Positions 25,564-35,313 of a stretch of DNA of 64,000 bases are shown piece after piece; position 1 is the stretch's first letter, and each line of letters opens with the position of its first letter. A program made the position numbers and the translations under genes. The DNA lies in the NCBI RefSeq assembly GCF_022808715.1, contig NZ_JAKZKX010000003.1, positions 124,001 through 188,000 of the forward strand, read 5' to 3'. The notes under the pieces are model-generated. The model saw only the letters and a list, made by a program, of their open reading frames with translations. It did not search any database and was not told where the DNA came from. Origin of the DNA: Fundidesulfovibrio agrisoli (GTDB taxonomy: Bacteria; Desulfobacterota; Desulfovibrionia; Desulfovibrionales; Desulfovibrionaceae).

Positions 25564-27027
25564 CTACTCGAACGGCCCCTTGGGCCAGTGTTCCGAGCGG
25601 TCCTTGAACACCTTCTCCAGGGCCGCGTATTCCTTCCTATCCTCGTCTGTGCGGGCGTAGCCCCGGGCCTTCTCCATCTGGAAGCGGGTCTGGCGGCGGT
25701 CGCCGGTGTAGACCGCGCTGTAGGCCAGGTTCAGGTGGGCGTGGAACAGGTCGCCCGCTTCGCCGTAGGTGCGCCCGATCTGTTGGCGCACATCGGGCGA
25801 TTCGGGCATGGCCATCACCACCCTGCGCATCAGGTCCAGCGATTCCTTGTAGCGGCGTTCCTGCGCCAGAATCTGCGAATACTCGGCCAGGGCCACCATG
25901 TCCCTGGGGTTGGCCTCCACGGCGCGGCGCAGCAGGCTCGAGGCCCGGTCGAAGTCCCGCACTTTCAGGAAGAACTGCCCGGCTTCGCGCAGCCAGAGCG
26001 CGTCGTTGCCGCCCTCCTTGAGCGCCGCCTCGAAGGCCTCGCGCGCCTTGTCGTTCTCGTTGGTGCGGCCAAGCGCCATGGCCAGGCCCAGGCGGTCCAG
26101 CTTGGTCATGGAGGCGCCCTTCTTGCCGTAGTAGCCGATTGCGAGGGCCGGGTCGCTGTAACGGCTGCGGATGATGGTCTGCACGCGCAGGAACCGCTCG
26201 TCGCGGTTGGGGCGGGCGGAGATGTCCTTGCTCATGCGGGCGATGCGTTCGGAGAGGTAGCCGATGCGCTCGGTGATGTCCGGGTGCGTGGAGAGGTAGG
26301 AGGGGATGGACCCGTACCCCTTGAAAATCTTCATGCGCTGCATGATCTCGAAGGCGTGGGGCAGGCCGTAGGGGGAATAGCCCGCGCCGACCAAGTAGTT
26401 CATGCCCACCTCGTCGGCCTCGCGCTCGTCGTCGCGGGAGTAGTTGAGCATGGCCTGCTGGGCCGCTGCCTGGCTTCCCATCATCATGGCGGCCCCGCCT
26501 TCCTTGGAGCCGCCCGCCATGCCCAGGGCGAAGCCCGCCAGCACGCCCACCAGCGAGGCGATGCTCATGGCGCGCCCCGTCTCGATGCGCTTGGCTATGT
26601 GGCGCTGGGTCACGTGGGCCAGCTCGTGCCCCAACACGCCCGCCACCTCGGACTCGTGCTCCATGTTCAGGATCAGGCCCGTGAACACGAACACATAGCC
26701 TGCCGGCGCTGCGAAGGCGTTGACGGCGTTGTCCTTGACCACGGCCACGGTGAACTTGAAGGGCTGGGGCGGCATCTGTCGCACCAGGCTGGCCACGATG
26801 TCGCGGGTGTACTCCACCACCTCGGAGTCGTCGATCATGGGCAGTTTGGAGCGGATGAGCACGTTGAACTTGTCGCCGAGCTCCTTCTCGTCCTTGATGC
26901 CGAAGCTGAAATAACCGGCCTGGGCCGTGGGCACGCCCAGCCAGGCGGGGAAGGCCGTCACCAGCGCCAGGGCGAGCGCCAGGGCGCGGCCGAACGGCCC
27001 GAAACGGCGGGAATTCGCGGAGTGCAT
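25564..27027 (-). CDS. Periplasmic M48 metalloprotease with TPR repeats (BepA-like)
   Basis: This 487-residue protein begins with a signal peptide (ALALALALVTAFPAWLGVPT). The M48 protease domain has the zinc motif HELAH at 134-138 and a third ligand in DDEREADEVGMNYL. Residues 310-480 consist of TPR-like helical repeats (FDRASSLLRRAVEANPRDMV, then YKESLDLMRRVVMAMPESP). This is the layout of BepA/YfgC, which degrades stalled outer-membrane proteins during LPS-transporter assembly. It is convergent with the histidine kinase gene. Confidence 0.93.
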   Translation of the reverse strand: MHSANSRRFGPFGRALALALALVTAFPAWLGVPTAQAGYFSFGIKDEKELGDKFNVLIRSKLPMIDDSEVVEYTRDIVASLVRQMPPQPFKFTVAVVKDNAVNAFAAPAGYVFVFTGLILNMEHESEVAGVLGHELAHVTQRHIAKRIETGRAMSIASLVGVLAGFALGMAGGSKEGGAAMMMGSQAAAQQAMLNYSRDDEREADEVGMNYLVGAGYSPYGLPHAFEIMQRMKIFKGYGSIPSYLSTHPDITERIGYLSERIARMSKDISARPNRDERFLRVQTIIRSRYSDPALAIGYYGKKGASMTKLDRLGLAMALGRTNENDKAREAFEAALKEGGNDALWLREAGQFFLKVRDFDRASSLLRRAVEANPRDMVALAEYSQILAQERRYKESLDLMRRVVMAMPESPDVRQQIGRTYGEAGDLFHAHLNLAYSAVYTGDRRQTRFQMEKARGYARTDEDRKEYAALEKVFKDRSEHWPKGPFE

Positions 27028-27197
27028 GGGAGGCTTATAAACCCTTTGCTGGCGTTGGCAACCTGTGAGCGTGCGCAGGATTCCGGGCGCACCGCATGCT
27101 AGTCGCGCCGGGGAAGGGGAAGGTTACCGGCGAAGCCGGAGTGGAGGAGGAAGAGGGCCGGCCCGGAGACGGTTTCGCCCCGGGCCGGAGGGGTGAG

Positions 27198-27407
27198 CTA
27201 GTCGGTGACGACCATGACGCTGGAGGCCTTGACCATGGCCTTGACCTTGCTGCCTTCCTTGAGGCCCAGGTTCTCCACGGAGTGCTTGGTGATGATGGAG
27301 ACCAGTTCCACGCCGGGGGCGATTTCCATGACGACTTCGGAGTTCACGGCTCCCTGGGTGATCTGCTTGATGGTGGCCGGAATGAGGTTGCGGGCGCTGA
27401 CTTTCAT
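27198..27407 (-). CDS. Molbindin (Mop/TOBE-type molybdate-binding protein)
   Basis: A 69-residue protein consisting of one Mop domain: MKVSARNLIPATIKQITQG, then VNSEVVMEIAPGVELVSIIT, and SVENLGLKEGSKVKAMVKAS. Such proteins assemble into hexamers that buffer molybdate or tungstate in the cytoplasm, which fits an organism with Mo/W formate dehydrogenases. ATG 27407 is preceded by AGGAGG. The leader upstream (27480-27600) is strikingly AT-rich and probably holds the promoter. Confidence 0.92.
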   Translation of the reverse strand: MKVSARNLIPATIKQITQGAVNSEVVMEIAPGVELVSIITKHSVENLGLKEGSKVKAMVKASSVMVVTD

Positions 27408-27884
27408 GCGGAATGCCTCCTGAGTTGGATGTGAAGGCGCTGCGGCCGGAGCGGCCGGGCATGCGCCGTTGAAGCGATGATATTTATATATGCGCAGCAT
27501 GATCCGCACGCAATTATTTTTATTCGTGACTCTACAGTTGTACGAATTGTCAGTCGCATGAATGATCGTTGACGATATTTATCGAATTACATTCGCTTGG
27601 CTGAACGCATGCCCTCTACTGCGCCCCCTCCTCACACAGGGCGACGCGCTCGGCCGCGCCGGGCTCTGGAAAGAAAAAGACCCTGATTAAGAGATGTTAT
27701 GGATGGGGTGTCCCGATTGCTCATCCTGAAGGAGTTGGCCCGCCATTCCCAGGCTGGTTCGCGCGCTTAGGCTGGCCTATGCGTCTGGGCGAAGTGTCCC
27801 ACATGAGGACGAAACCAGGTATCCTTCAACGTATATGCTTCGATTCTCATACTTTCTTCATGGGGAGCGGCAGCGCAAAAAAAA
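27408..27884. other. Intergenic region upstream of the molbindin gene
   Basis: About 480 bases without a supported gene. The part at 27475-27600 is AT-rich and likely carries the molbindin promoter on the minus strand. I looked for paired ModE-type boxes and could not support them. The rest up to the rho terminator shows nothing I can name. Confidence 0.5.
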
Positions 27885-27910
27885 TCCCCCCGGAGCGGGC
27901 TCCGGGGGGA
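27877..27910 (-). terminator. Intrinsic terminator of rho
   Basis: On the minus strand a near-perfect palindromic stem (27885-27910, TCCCCCCGGAG against CTCCGGGGGGA) is followed by eight T (27877-27884). It begins 28 bases after the rho stop. Confidence 0.93.
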
Positions 27911-27937
27911 TGGAAGGGACGAAGGGCGGATGCGAAC

Positions 27938-29185
27938 CTAGCGGTTCATCATGTCCAGGAATTCCTTGTTGCTCTTGGTGCCGCGCATCTTGTCCAGCAG
28001 GAACTCCATGGAGTCGATGGGGCTCATGGGGGCCAGGAACTTGCGCAGAATCCACACGCGGTTGAGCTGGTCCTCGGGGAGCAGCAGCTCCTCCTTGCGG
28101 GTGCCGGAGCGGTTCAGGTCGATGGCGGGGTAGACGCGCTTCTCGGAGAGGTGGCGGTCCAGGTAGAGCTCCATGTTGCCGGTGCCCTTGAACTCCTCGA
28201 AGATGACCTCGTCCATTCGCGAGCCGGTGTCGATGAGCGCGGTGGCGATGATGGTCAGGGAGCCGCCCTCCTCGATGTTGCGCGCCGCGCCGAAGAAGCG
28301 CTTGGGGCGCTGCAGGGCGTTGGCGTCCAGGCCGCCGGAGAGCACGCGGCCGGAGGAGGGGGTCACGGCGTTGTAGGCGCGGCCCAGGCGGGTGATGGAG
28401 TCCAACAGGACCACCACGTCGCGCTTGCGCTCGACCAGGCGCTTGGCCTTCTCCATGACCATCTCGGCCACCTGCACGTGGCGCTGGGGCGGCTCGTCGA
28501 AGGTGGAGCTGACAACCTCGGCGCGCACGGTGCGCTCCATGTCGGTCACTTCCTCGGGGCGCTCGTCGATGAGCAGCACGATGAGGTAGACGTCGGGGTT
28601 GTTGGCGTTGATGGAGTTGGCGATGGTCTGCAGCAGCATGGTCTTGCCGGTGCGGGGCGGGGCCACGATCAGGCCGCGCTGCCCGTGGCCGATGGGGGCC
28701 AGCAGGTCGATCACGCGGGAAGAGTAGTTCTTGTCCCCGTTCTCCATGACCAGGCGGCGGTTGGGGTAGAGCGGGGTCAGGTTGTCGAAGAGCACCAGGT
28801 TCTTGGAGGCCTCGGGGGGCTGGAAGCCGATCTCGGAGACGCGCAGCAGGGCGAAGTAGCGCTCGCCCTCCTTGGGGGGGCGGATCTGGCCCGAGACCAC
28901 GTCGCCCTTGCGCAGGCCGAAGCGGCGGATCTGCGAGGGCGAGACGTAGATGTCGTCCGGGCCCGGCATGTAGCTGTACATGGGGGAACGCAGGAAACCG
29001 AAGCCGTCGGGCAGGATTTCCAGCACGCCCTCCCCGAAGATGGAGCCGTTCTGCGAGGCGCAGTTCTGCAGGATGCCGAAAATGAGCTCCTGCTTGCGCA
29101 TGCCGCTGGGGTTTTCAACATTGAATTGGATGGCCAATTCCATGAGTTCGGGCATGCTTTTGAGCTTGAGATCGGAGAGATTCAT
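27938..29185 (-). CDS. rho: Transcription termination factor Rho
   Basis: The 415-residue protein has the N-terminal Rho domain ([20 protein letters not shown]), the RNA-binding cold-shock fold ([16 protein letters not shown]), and the hexameric ATPase with Walker [13 protein letters not shown], Walker [17 protein letters not shown], and the arginine-finger region near [20 protein letters not shown]. Length is normal. It has a leader of about 370 bases after a candidate promoter near 29574, compatible with Rho autoregulation. Confidence 0.97.
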   Translation of the reverse strand: MNLSDLKLKSMPELMELAIQFNVENPSGMRKQELIFGILQNCASQNGSIFGEGVLEILPDGFGFLRSPMYSYMPGPDDIYVSPSQIRRFGLRKGDVVSGQIRPPKEGERYFALLRVSEIGFQPPEASKNLVLFDNLTPLYPNRRLVMENGDKNYSSRVIDLLAPIGHGQRGLIVAPPRTGKTMLLQTIANSINANNPDVYLIVLLIDERPEEVTDMERTVRAEVVSSTFDEPPQRHVQVAEMVMEKAKRLVERKRDVVVLLDSITRLGRAYNAVTPSSGRVLSGGLDANALQRPKRFFGAARNIEEGGSLTIIATALIDTGSRMDEVIFEEFKGTGNMELYLDRHLSEKRVYPAIDLNRSGTRKEELLLPEDQLNRVWILRKFLAPMSPIDSMEFLLDKMRGTKSNKEFLDMMNR

Positions 29186-29621
29186 CGAGAACTCCGTGCG
29201 GATGTGATTGGAGAGCTGAAGGCCGCCGCCAGGGGCACGAGCCCGGCGGAGAGGGTGTCTGCGTCAGTAATGTCGACGCGATACGACGTGGATACGGTCA
29301 AAGGCATAGATTGCGCTGATGGACGGATGCCGCCGATTGTTGTGGGGGTATTCCACCCTTCAACATAGAGGGGTGGAAATCAAGTCCTGCCTGTTCAACT
29401 ATGTGCAAGCTCCGCACATTTCGCGCCCGAAGGGGGACGCTTCATGCGCCACAGCCCGCCATGCAGAGTACCGCATATCGCAGTGTGTCTCTAAGGGTGC
29501 TGGATGCTTTATGTACGCGGTGTGAGTGAGTTTATGGCTTGCCCAAGACGGTCCATATATCATTTTGAAAAGGTGTCAAGGGCGGGCCGCTCTCCGTGTG
29601 AAAAATTGCTCAATTGCCGCT
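29186..29621. other. Rho leader region
   Basis: This 436-base gap lies between carD and rho, both on the minus strand. It contains a candidate promoter (29552-29579) and a long untranslated leader for rho. I see no supported gene. The leader is less GC-rich than the flanking genes. Confidence 0.55.
29552..29579 (-). promoter_or_regulatory. Candidate promoter of rho
   Basis: The minus strand has a perfect -35 TTGACA (29574-29579) and, 16 bases on, TATGGA (29552-29557) as a weak -10. It sits just after carD and reads toward rho. Confidence 0.45.
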
Positions 29622-30134
29622 TTATTCGGGAGTCTTGGGCTTCAGGACGTCCTCGAAGAGGGCGTTGATGTCGTCCTTGACGGAATCCTGTGCGATGTCC
29701 AGGGAGTAGGCGACTTCCAGGGTCAGCAGGCCGGTGGCCTGCTCGAGCAGCCTGCGCTCCCCGAAGGAGAGCTCCTTGCCGCCGCCGATGAGCAGCAGCT
29801 CCTTGAGGACGTAGGCGACATCGGCCAGGTTGCCGCTCTTGAGCTTTTCGGAATACTCGCGGTAGCGCCTGTTCCAGTTCTGGCCGGTGTAGCCCGTGAA
29901 GGTGGAGCGGTCCTTGAGGGACTCCATGATGGCCCTGGCCTCGTCGGGAGGGCAGACGTGGCGCAGGCCCACGTTCACGGCGTTCTTCACCGGGACCATC
30001 AGCGTGACGTTGTTGGTCAGGATTCGGACGATATAGAAGTCGACAGATTGGCCCCCCACGGTCTGGGACTCGATCCGCTCGACTTTGCCCACGCCCTGGG
30101 CAGGGTAAACCACCAACTCGTCCAGAGAAAACAC
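29622..30134 (-). CDS. carD: CarD-family transcriptional regulator
   Basis: The 170-residue protein has an N-terminal RNA-polymerase-interacting Tudor-like domain (FSLDELVVYPAQGVGKVERI, then YIVRILTNNVTLMVPV) and a helical C-terminal DNA-binding domain (NWNRRYREYSEKLKSGNLAD, then SFGERRLLEQATGLL). CarD binds the RNAP beta subunit and stabilises open complexes, notably at rRNA promoters. I prefer the GTG at 30134, giving the family-typical start FSLDELVVYPAQG, because AAGGAG lies ten bases before it; the frame extends to 30158. It belongs to the rho-carD-pth-rplY-prs block. Confidence 0.93.
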   Translation of the reverse strand: MFSLDELVVYPAQGVGKVERIESQTVGGQSVDFYIVRILTNNVTLMVPVKNAVNVGLRHVCPPDEARAIMESLKDRSTFTGYTGQNWNRRYREYSEKLKSGNLADVAYVLKELLLIGGGKELSFGERRLLEQATGLLTLEVAYSLDIAQDSVKDDINALFEDVLKPKTPE

Positions 30135-30325
30135 GTGGGCGAAACTCCTTGCTGTCACATGAGCCAGGGTATTGCTGAGGGATGCCCGGGGCGGATTGGC
30201 CAGACGCCGCCCCCGATGGGAACCACTGAGAAGGCGGCCTGTTCAAAGCGCGAGTCAGGACATCTCTTTTGTATCCCAACCGTCCCAAAGAGTCCAGTAT
30301 CCAGAGGTTCTGAGGGGCATTCTCG

Positions 30326-30916
30326 TCAGGGCGCGGGCTGGAAGGCTCCGGCCTCGCGCATGGCGGTCTCCAGGCCCTTCCCCAGATAGAGGCGCAGGGC
30401 CGCGGCTGCGGCGGGCAGCACGGCGCGCACGGCGGCCTCCTCCTGGGAGGAGAAATCCTGCAGGACATAGGCGGCCACGTCCATCTTGCCCTCGGGGCGG
30501 CCGATGCCCAGGCGCAGCCGGACGAAATCCTGAGATCCGGTTTCGGCCGCGATGGACTTGAGCCCGTTGTGCCCGGCCAGGCCCCCGCCCTTCTTCATCC
30601 GCATGCGCCCCAGGGGCAGGTCCAGCTCGTCGTGGACCACCACAAGGTCCTCCACGGTGAGCTTGTAGTAGCGCAGCGCGTGGGCCACGGCCCTGCCGGA
30701 GAGGTTCATGAAGGTCATGGGCTTGAGCACGAGCACCTCGCCCTCCACGCCCGGCAGGCGCAGGGCGTGGAGCACGCCGTCCTTGCCCAGGGAGAGCTCG
30801 CGGGCGGAGCCGGACTCCAGCAGGGCGTCCACGGCCATGAATCCGAAATTGTGGCGCGTGTCGCGGTATCTGGGGCCGGGGTTGCCGAGCCCCGCGATGA
30901 GGGTGTGCGCTGCCAT
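30326..30916 (-). CDS. pth: Peptidyl-tRNA hydrolase
   Basis: A 196-residue enzyme with the Pth signatures: LIAGLGNPGPRYRDTRHNFG (catalytic His), KPMTFMNLSGRAV, VVHDELDLPLGRMRMKKGGG and GHNGLKSI. It recycles peptidyl-tRNAs released from stalled ribosomes. It lies downstream of rplY, separated by that gene's terminator, and upstream of carD. Length and motifs are complete. Confidence 0.97.
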   Translation of the reverse strand: MAAHTLIAGLGNPGPRYRDTRHNFGFMAVDALLESGSARELSLGKDGVLHALRLPGVEGEVLVLKPMTFMNLSGRAVAHALRYYKLTVEDLVVVHDELDLPLGRMRMKKGGGLAGHNGLKSIAAETGSQDFVRLRLGIGRPEGKMDVAAYVLQDFSSQEEAAVRAVLPAAAAALRLYLGKGLETAMREAGAFQPAP

Positions 30917-30924
30917 GGGTCCTC

Positions 30925-30966
30925 AAAAAAATCTTGGCCGGGGCCACCGTCGGGGCCCCGGCCAAG
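30925..30966 (-). terminator. Intrinsic terminator of rplY
   Basis: On the minus strand CTTGGCCGGGGCC pairs with GGCCCCGGCCAAG around an 8-base loop (30933-30966), followed by seven T. It lies just before the pth start, so some read-through into pth is probably needed or pth has its own promoter. Confidence 0.92.
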
Positions 30967-30986
30967 GAGACGGAACTGAGGGAGGG

Positions 30987-31580
30987 TTATTTCCCGGCTT
31001 CGGCTTCGGCTTCGGCAGTGGGGGAGATGACGGCCACCACGGCGAAGTTGCTGTCGAACACGGCCTTGACGCCCTCGGGCAGGACCACGTCCTTGATCTG
31101 GATGGCCTGGTTGATCTCCAGCCCGGCCACGTCGATGATGATCTTGTCGGGGATGTTGGCGGGCAGGCAGACCACTTCCAGGTCTTCGTGGTACAGCTCA
31201 AGCTTGCCGCCGACCACGACGCCCTTGGGCTTGCCCTTGAGCTCCACCTCGACGTGGACGTGGATCTGCTTGGTGGGGTCGACGCCGTAGAAATCCACGT
31301 GGTCGATCTGGTTCTTGTAGGGGTGGGCGTCCACGACCCAGATCAGGCTGGGGTGGGTCTCGGTCTTGCCGTCGTGGTCGATGATAAGGTCGAACACGCG
31401 GGAGGAGCCAACCTTCTGGAAGACCTTGCGGAAGGGCAGGTCGGCCACCACCACGGGAATGTTCACGCCCTTGTCGTCATAGTAGACGCCGGGGACCATC
31501 TTCTGTGCGCGCAGGCGGCTGTTGGGGCCCTTGCCTCTTTCGGCGCGGCCCTGGACGGTGAGGCTCAGTTGTTCCTTCAT
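30987..31580 (-). CDS. rplY: 50S ribosomal protein L25, long (Ctc/TL5) form
   Basis: The 197-residue protein is the long L25 type. The N-terminal 5S-rRNA-binding domain (LTVQGRAERGKGPNSRLRAQ, then MVPGVYYDDKGVNIPVVV) is followed by a C-terminal beta domain (HVEVELKGKPKGVVVGGKLE). The tail after VAVISP is Ala/Glu-rich. It binds 5S rRNA. It is 34 bases downstream of prs and shares its operon, ending in a strong terminator. Confidence 0.96.
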   Translation of the reverse strand: MKEQLSLTVQGRAERGKGPNSRLRAQKMVPGVYYDDKGVNIPVVVADLPFRKVFQKVGSSRVFDLIIDHDGKTETHPSLIWVVDAHPYKNQIDHVDFYGVDPTKQIHVHVEVELKGKPKGVVVGGKLELYHEDLEVVCLPANIPDKIIIDVAGLEINQAIQIKDVVLPEGVKAVFDSNFAVVAVISPTAEAEAEAGK

Positions 31581-31614
31581 GTCGATATCTCCTTGTTCCG
31601 CCTGGCGGCGATGA

Positions 31615-32571
31615 CTAGCTGGTCTTGTTGAAAAGCACGCTCACCGAAGACTCGGTGTGGATGTTGTGGATGGCCTTGGCCAGCAACCCCGCCACGGAGA
31701 GCACCTTGATCTTGTCGCAGGCCTGGGCCTCGGCGGAGAGCGGGATGGTGTTGGTGACCACCACCTCCTTGAAGGGGGAGGCGCAGAGGCGGTCGATGGC
31801 CGGGCCGGAGAGCACGGGGTGCGTCACGCAGGCCATCACCTCGCGGGCGCCGTTCTCCAGGAGCACCTGAGCGCCCTGGACCATGGTGCCCGCGGTGTCG
31901 ATCATGTCGTCGATGAGCACGCAGGTCTTGCCCTCGACGTTGCCGATGACGTGCATGGCCTTGGCCTGGTTGGGCGCGTCGCGGCGCTTGTCCACGATGG
32001 CCAGGCCGCAGCCGAGGCGCTTGGCGAAGCTGCGGGCGCGCTCCACGCCGCCTGCGTCCGGGCTGACCACCAACACGTCGCCGTCCACGGCGTCGCGCAC
32101 GTACTCGGCCAGGATGCCCATGGCGTAGAGGTTGTCCACGGGCACGTTGAAGAAACCCTGGATCTGGCCCGCGTGCAGGTCCACCGTGAGCAGGCGGTGC
32201 ATGCCGGTGACCTGCAGGATGTCCGCCACGAGCTTGGCGCTGATGGGCGCGCGCGGCGAGACCTTGCGGTCCTGCCGGGCGTAGCCGTAGTAGGGCACCA
32301 CGGCGGTGACGCGCGAGGCGCTGGCGCGCTTGAGCGCGTCCAGGATCAGGGACAACTCCATGAGGTGGAAGTTCACCGGCAGGCACGTTGGCTGGATCAC
32401 GAAGACGTCGGATCCGCGCACGTTGGCGCCGATCTCAACGCGGATCTCGCCGTCGGAAAAGGTGCTGACCATGGAGGGCAGCAGGGTGCAGCCCAGATGG
32501 TCGCAAATGGCCCGGGCAAGCTCCGGGTTGGCGTTGCCGGTGAGAATTTTCAGATCCCCGTGGGTGGCCAT
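31615..32571 (-). CDS. prs: Ribose-phosphate pyrophosphokinase (PRPP synthase)
   Basis: A 318-residue cytoplasmic enzyme that makes PRPP from ribose-5-phosphate and ATP. Visible motifs include [43 protein letters not shown] (ATP-binding), [13 protein letters not shown], and the PRPP loop [17 protein letters not shown]. It supplies the co-substrate for salvage enzymes such as the PRTase at 4882. It is first in the prs-rplY operon and directly downstream of tRNA-Gln. Confidence 0.97.
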   Translation of the reverse strand: MATHGDLKILTGNANPELARAICDHLGCTLLPSMVSTFSDGEIRVEIGANVRGSDVFVIQPTCLPVNFHLMELSLILDALKRASASRVTAVVPYYGYARQDRKVSPRAPISAKLVADILQVTGMHRLLTVDLHAGQIQGFFNVPVDNLYAMGILAEYVRDAVDGDVLVVSPDAGGVERARSFAKRLGCGLAIVDKRRDAPNQAKAMHVIGNVEGKTCVLIDDMIDTAGTMVQGAQVLLENGAREVMACVTHPVLSGPAIDRLCASPFKEVVVTNTIPLSAEAQACDKIKVLSVAGLLAKAIHNIHTESSVSVLFNKTS

Positions 32572-32593
32572 AATGATCCCGTATAGAAAGTTG

Positions 32594-32668
32594 TGGCTGG
32601 GGAGGAAGGACTTGAACCCTCGAATGCGGGGACCAAAACCCCGTGCCTTACCGCTTGGCGACTCCCCA
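32594..32668 (-). tRNA. tRNA-Gln (anticodon TTG)
   Basis: The minus strand folds as a standard tRNA: acceptor TGGGGAG pairs with CTCCCCA, the anticodon loop TTTTGGT gives TTG, the T loop is TTCAAGT, and CCA is encoded at the 3' end. It lies between ispE and prs, in the order I recall from Desulfovibrio genomes. Confidence 0.95.
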
Positions 32669-32678
32669 ACGTGTGCCG

Positions 32679-33545
32679 CTACAACCGCGACAGCCAGACC
32701 GAATGGCCTTCGCCGGCCAGCGCGTCACGGGCATCGCCCGCCTGCGGCTGGTTACGGAAAAGGCCGAAAACCGCGGAGCCGGACCCGCTCATGCAGCTCG
32801 CCGCGGCGCCCAGGACCGTCATGCGCTGCTTGAGGCGGCGCACGCCGGGGAAATCCCTGAAGACTGCGGACTCGAAACTGTTGGCTATAAAGGTGCCGGA
32901 AACGCAAAACGGTCGCATACTCGCAGGGCAGCCGCTTGTCAAGCGGGGTGTGCCCGATTGGGTGGCGTCGCCCAGGTGCATGGCGTCCCAGGCGCGGTAG
33001 GCCCAGGCCGTGTTCACCCGCTCGGGGGGCACCGCCAGCACCATGTACAGGCCGGTGAGCGCCGTCTCCACCGGTTCGAGTTTTTCGCCGATCCCCGTGG
33101 CCCAGGCCGGGCGGCCCAGCAGGAAGAAGGGCACGTCCGCGCCCAGGGAGGCCGCCAGGGCGGAAAGCTCCCCCCGCTCCAGGGCCGCCGCTCCGGCATG
33201 GTCGTTGAGCCAGCCGAGCATGGCCGCGGCGTCCGCGCTGCCGCCCCCCAGGCCCGCGCCCGAGGGGATGGCCTTCTCCAGGCGCGCCGTAAGCCCCGGG
33301 CGGCTCCCCGTGCGCCGGGCGAAGGCCTCGTAGGCCTTGGCCACCAGGTTGTCCGGCCCGGACAGGGCCGGGTCCGAACAGGCGAGGCGCAGCCCTGGTT
33401 CGCCGCCGGGGGTCAGCCGCAGCACGTCATGCGGTTCGGCGACCGGGTGGAACAGCGAGCGCAGCTCATGGTAGCCGTCGGGGCGCACCCCGGCGATCTC
33501 CAGGTAGATGTTGACCTTGCAGCCGATCCGCAGGGCGTCGCTCAT
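32679..33545 (-). CDS. ispE: 4-diphosphocytidyl-2-C-methyl-D-erythritol kinase
   Basis: The 288-residue GHMP kinase phosphorylates CDP-ME in the MEP isoprenoid pathway. It begins [20 protein letters not shown], has the ATP-binding glycine loop [15 protein letters not shown], and the late motif [12 protein letters not shown]. The start ATG overlaps the stop of htrA (ATGA at 33542-33545), so the two are coupled. The segment at about residues 200-230 ([19 protein letters not shown]) is family-consistent. tRNA-Gln follows 10 bases after the stop. Confidence 0.95.
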   Translation of the reverse strand: MSDALRIGCKVNIYLEIAGVRPDGYHELRSLFHPVAEPHDVLRLTPGGEPGLRLACSDPALSGPDNLVAKAYEAFARRTGSRPGLTARLEKAIPSGAGLGGGSADAAAMLGWLNDHAGAAALERGELSALAASLGADVPFFLLGRPAWATGIGEKLEPVETALTGLYMVLAVPPERVNTAWAYRAWDAMHLGDATQSGTPRLTSGCPASMRPFCVSGTFIANSFESAVFRDFPGVRRLKQRMTVLGAAASCMSGSGSAVFGLFRNQPQAGDARDALAGEGHSVWLSRL

Positions 33546-34966
33546 TGCTTGTCCGGCAGGGCCACAGCGCGGAAGAGGTTCTGCTGGCCGCGCTTGAGCA
33601 GCAGCAGGGCCACCCCTTTCTTGCGCGCGTCGCCCTCGATCACCTTGCTGAAGTCGGCCAGGCTGTTCACGGGGGTCTGGTTGGCCTCCAGGAGCACGTC
33701 GCCCGCCTTGACCTCGGCGTCGGCCGCCGGGGAGCCCGGCTCCACCTCGGCCACCAGCAGGCCCTTGCCGGCGGGCACGCCCACGGCGCGCGCCTCCTCG
33801 GCCTTGAGCGGGCGCAGCGTCATGCCCACCAGGGAGGCCGACTTGGATTCCGGCTCTGATTCGGTCTTGGCCGCCCCCAGCTTGGCCGCGTCCCGCTGGC
33901 CCAGGGTGGCGGTGACGGTCATGGCCTTGCCCTTGCGCCACACGCCCAACTCGGTCTTGCTGCCGGGCCTGTTGGCGGCCACCACGCGCAGCATGGCGGC
34001 GGCGTCCTTGACCTCGTGGCCGCCAACCGAGGTGATGACGTCGCCCACCTGCACCCCGGCCTTGGACGCGGGTTCGCCCTCCATGACGGAGGTGATGAGC
34101 GCGCCCTTGGGTTCTTCCATGCCCAGGGCCTTGGCCGCGTTCTCGTCCACGTCCTGGATGGAGACGCCCAGCCAGCCGCGCTGGATCTGCTTGTGCTCGC
34201 GCAGGTCCGCGATGACGGAGGCGGCCATGCTCGAGGGGATGGCGAAGCCGATGCCCTGGCCCGAGGCCACGATGGCCGTGTTGATGCCCACCACCTTGCC
34301 GTCGAGGTCGAGCAGGGGGCCGCCGGAGTTGCCGGGGTTGATGGAGGCGTCGGTCTGCAGGAAGTTGTCGAACGGCCCGGCCCCGATCACGCGGCCCTTG
34401 GCGCTCAGGATGCCTGCGGTGACGGTGTTGTTCAGGCCGAAGGGGTTGCCGATGGCCACCACCCAGGCCCCCACCTTGAGGACGTCGGAGTCGCCGAACT
34501 GCAGGAAGGGCAGGTCGCCGCCGTTCTCGATCTTGACCACGGCCAGGTCCAGCTCGGGGTCGCGCCCGATGACCTTGGCGGGCAGGGGCTTGTCCTTGCC
34601 GCGCAGTTGGACCTTGATCTCCTCGGCGTCCTCGACGACGTGGTTGTTGGTGACGATGAAGCCGTCCTTGGAGATGATGAACCCGGTACCCATGGAGCGC
34701 TGCCGCTTGGAAGGAGCCTCCTCCTTGAAGCGGCGCTGGAACTGGTCGAGGAAATCCTCGAACGGCCCGCCGCGCGGGTGGTTCTTGAGGAAGTCGCGCA
34801 GCTTGTCCTCGGTGTTCACCGAGCGCACGGTGCTCAGGTTGACCACGGCCGCCCCGGCGGTTTCGGCGAGCTCGGAGAAGTCGGGCAGGTTCACCCGGGC
34901 CTGGGCGGGGAGGCAGAGGCCCAGGCAGAGGACGATTAGGGCTGCTACGGCTGTCAACCGTGACAT
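33542..34966 (-). CDS. Periplasmic DegP/HtrA-type serine protease-chaperone
   Basis: The 474-residue protein has a signal peptide (LTAVAALIVLCLGLCLPAQA), a trypsin-like domain with the catalytic triad visible as IVTNNHVV (His), ELDLAVVKI (Asp) and PGNSGGPLLD (Ser), and two PDZ domains (starting near RGWLGVSIQDV and at SLVGMTLRPL). It degrades or refolds damaged envelope proteins. The ATG at 34966 has AGGAG upstream; the frame runs on to 35101 without support. It is coupled to ispE. Confidence 0.95.
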   Translation of the reverse strand: MSRLTAVAALIVLCLGLCLPAQARVNLPDFSELAETAGAAVVNLSTVRSVNTEDKLRDFLKNHPRGGPFEDFLDQFQRRFKEEAPSKRQRSMGTGFIISKDGFIVTNNHVVEDAEEIKVQLRGKDKPLPAKVIGRDPELDLAVVKIENGGDLPFLQFGDSDVLKVGAWVVAIGNPFGLNNTVTAGILSAKGRVIGAGPFDNFLQTDASINPGNSGGPLLDLDGKVVGINTAIVASGQGIGFAIPSSMAASVIADLREHKQIQRGWLGVSIQDVDENAAKALGMEEPKGALITSVMEGEPASKAGVQVGDVITSVGGHEVKDAAAMLRVVAANRPGSKTELGVWRKGKAMTVTATLGQRDAAKLGAAKTESEPESKSASLVGMTLRPLKAEEARAVGVPAGKGLLVAEVEPGSPAADAEVKAGDVLLEANQTPVNSLADFSKVIEGDARKKGVALLLLKRGQQNLFRAVALPDKQ

Positions 34967-35115
34967 GGGGGGCTCCTGGGGCGCGCGTGCGCGCGGAAGG
35001 TGGTTGCGGTCGGACAGTATACCCCTCCCGCGCGGAATGTAAACCGCCGGCGCGTCCGGGGCGGGCAGGGGCTTGACCCGGGGCCGCCCCTTGACTATCA
35101 AGGCGGTCCTTGCAC

Positions 35116-35192
<77 letters not shown>

Positions 35193-35238
35193 CATGCACT
35201 TCGGAGAGGTTCGCTGGCATAAGCAAACCTTTGAGATC

Positions 35239-35271
35239 AAAAAGAAGCCGGTCCAGAGATGGGCCGGCTTC
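35239..35271 (-). terminator. Intrinsic terminator of the kdp operon
   Basis: On the minus strand GAAGCCGG pairs with CCGGCTTC (35244-35271) and is followed by TTTTT. It closes kdpE. Confidence 0.88.
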
Positions 35272-35313
35272 CTGCGTTTGGGATCAGTGATGTCCGGGCC
35301 GCTCCGTCCAGCG

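Noticed and set aside
27480-27620. ModE-type operator upstream of the molbindin gene
   Set aside because: The AT-rich stretch contains partial palindromes but no two boxes that match a known ModE site well enough.
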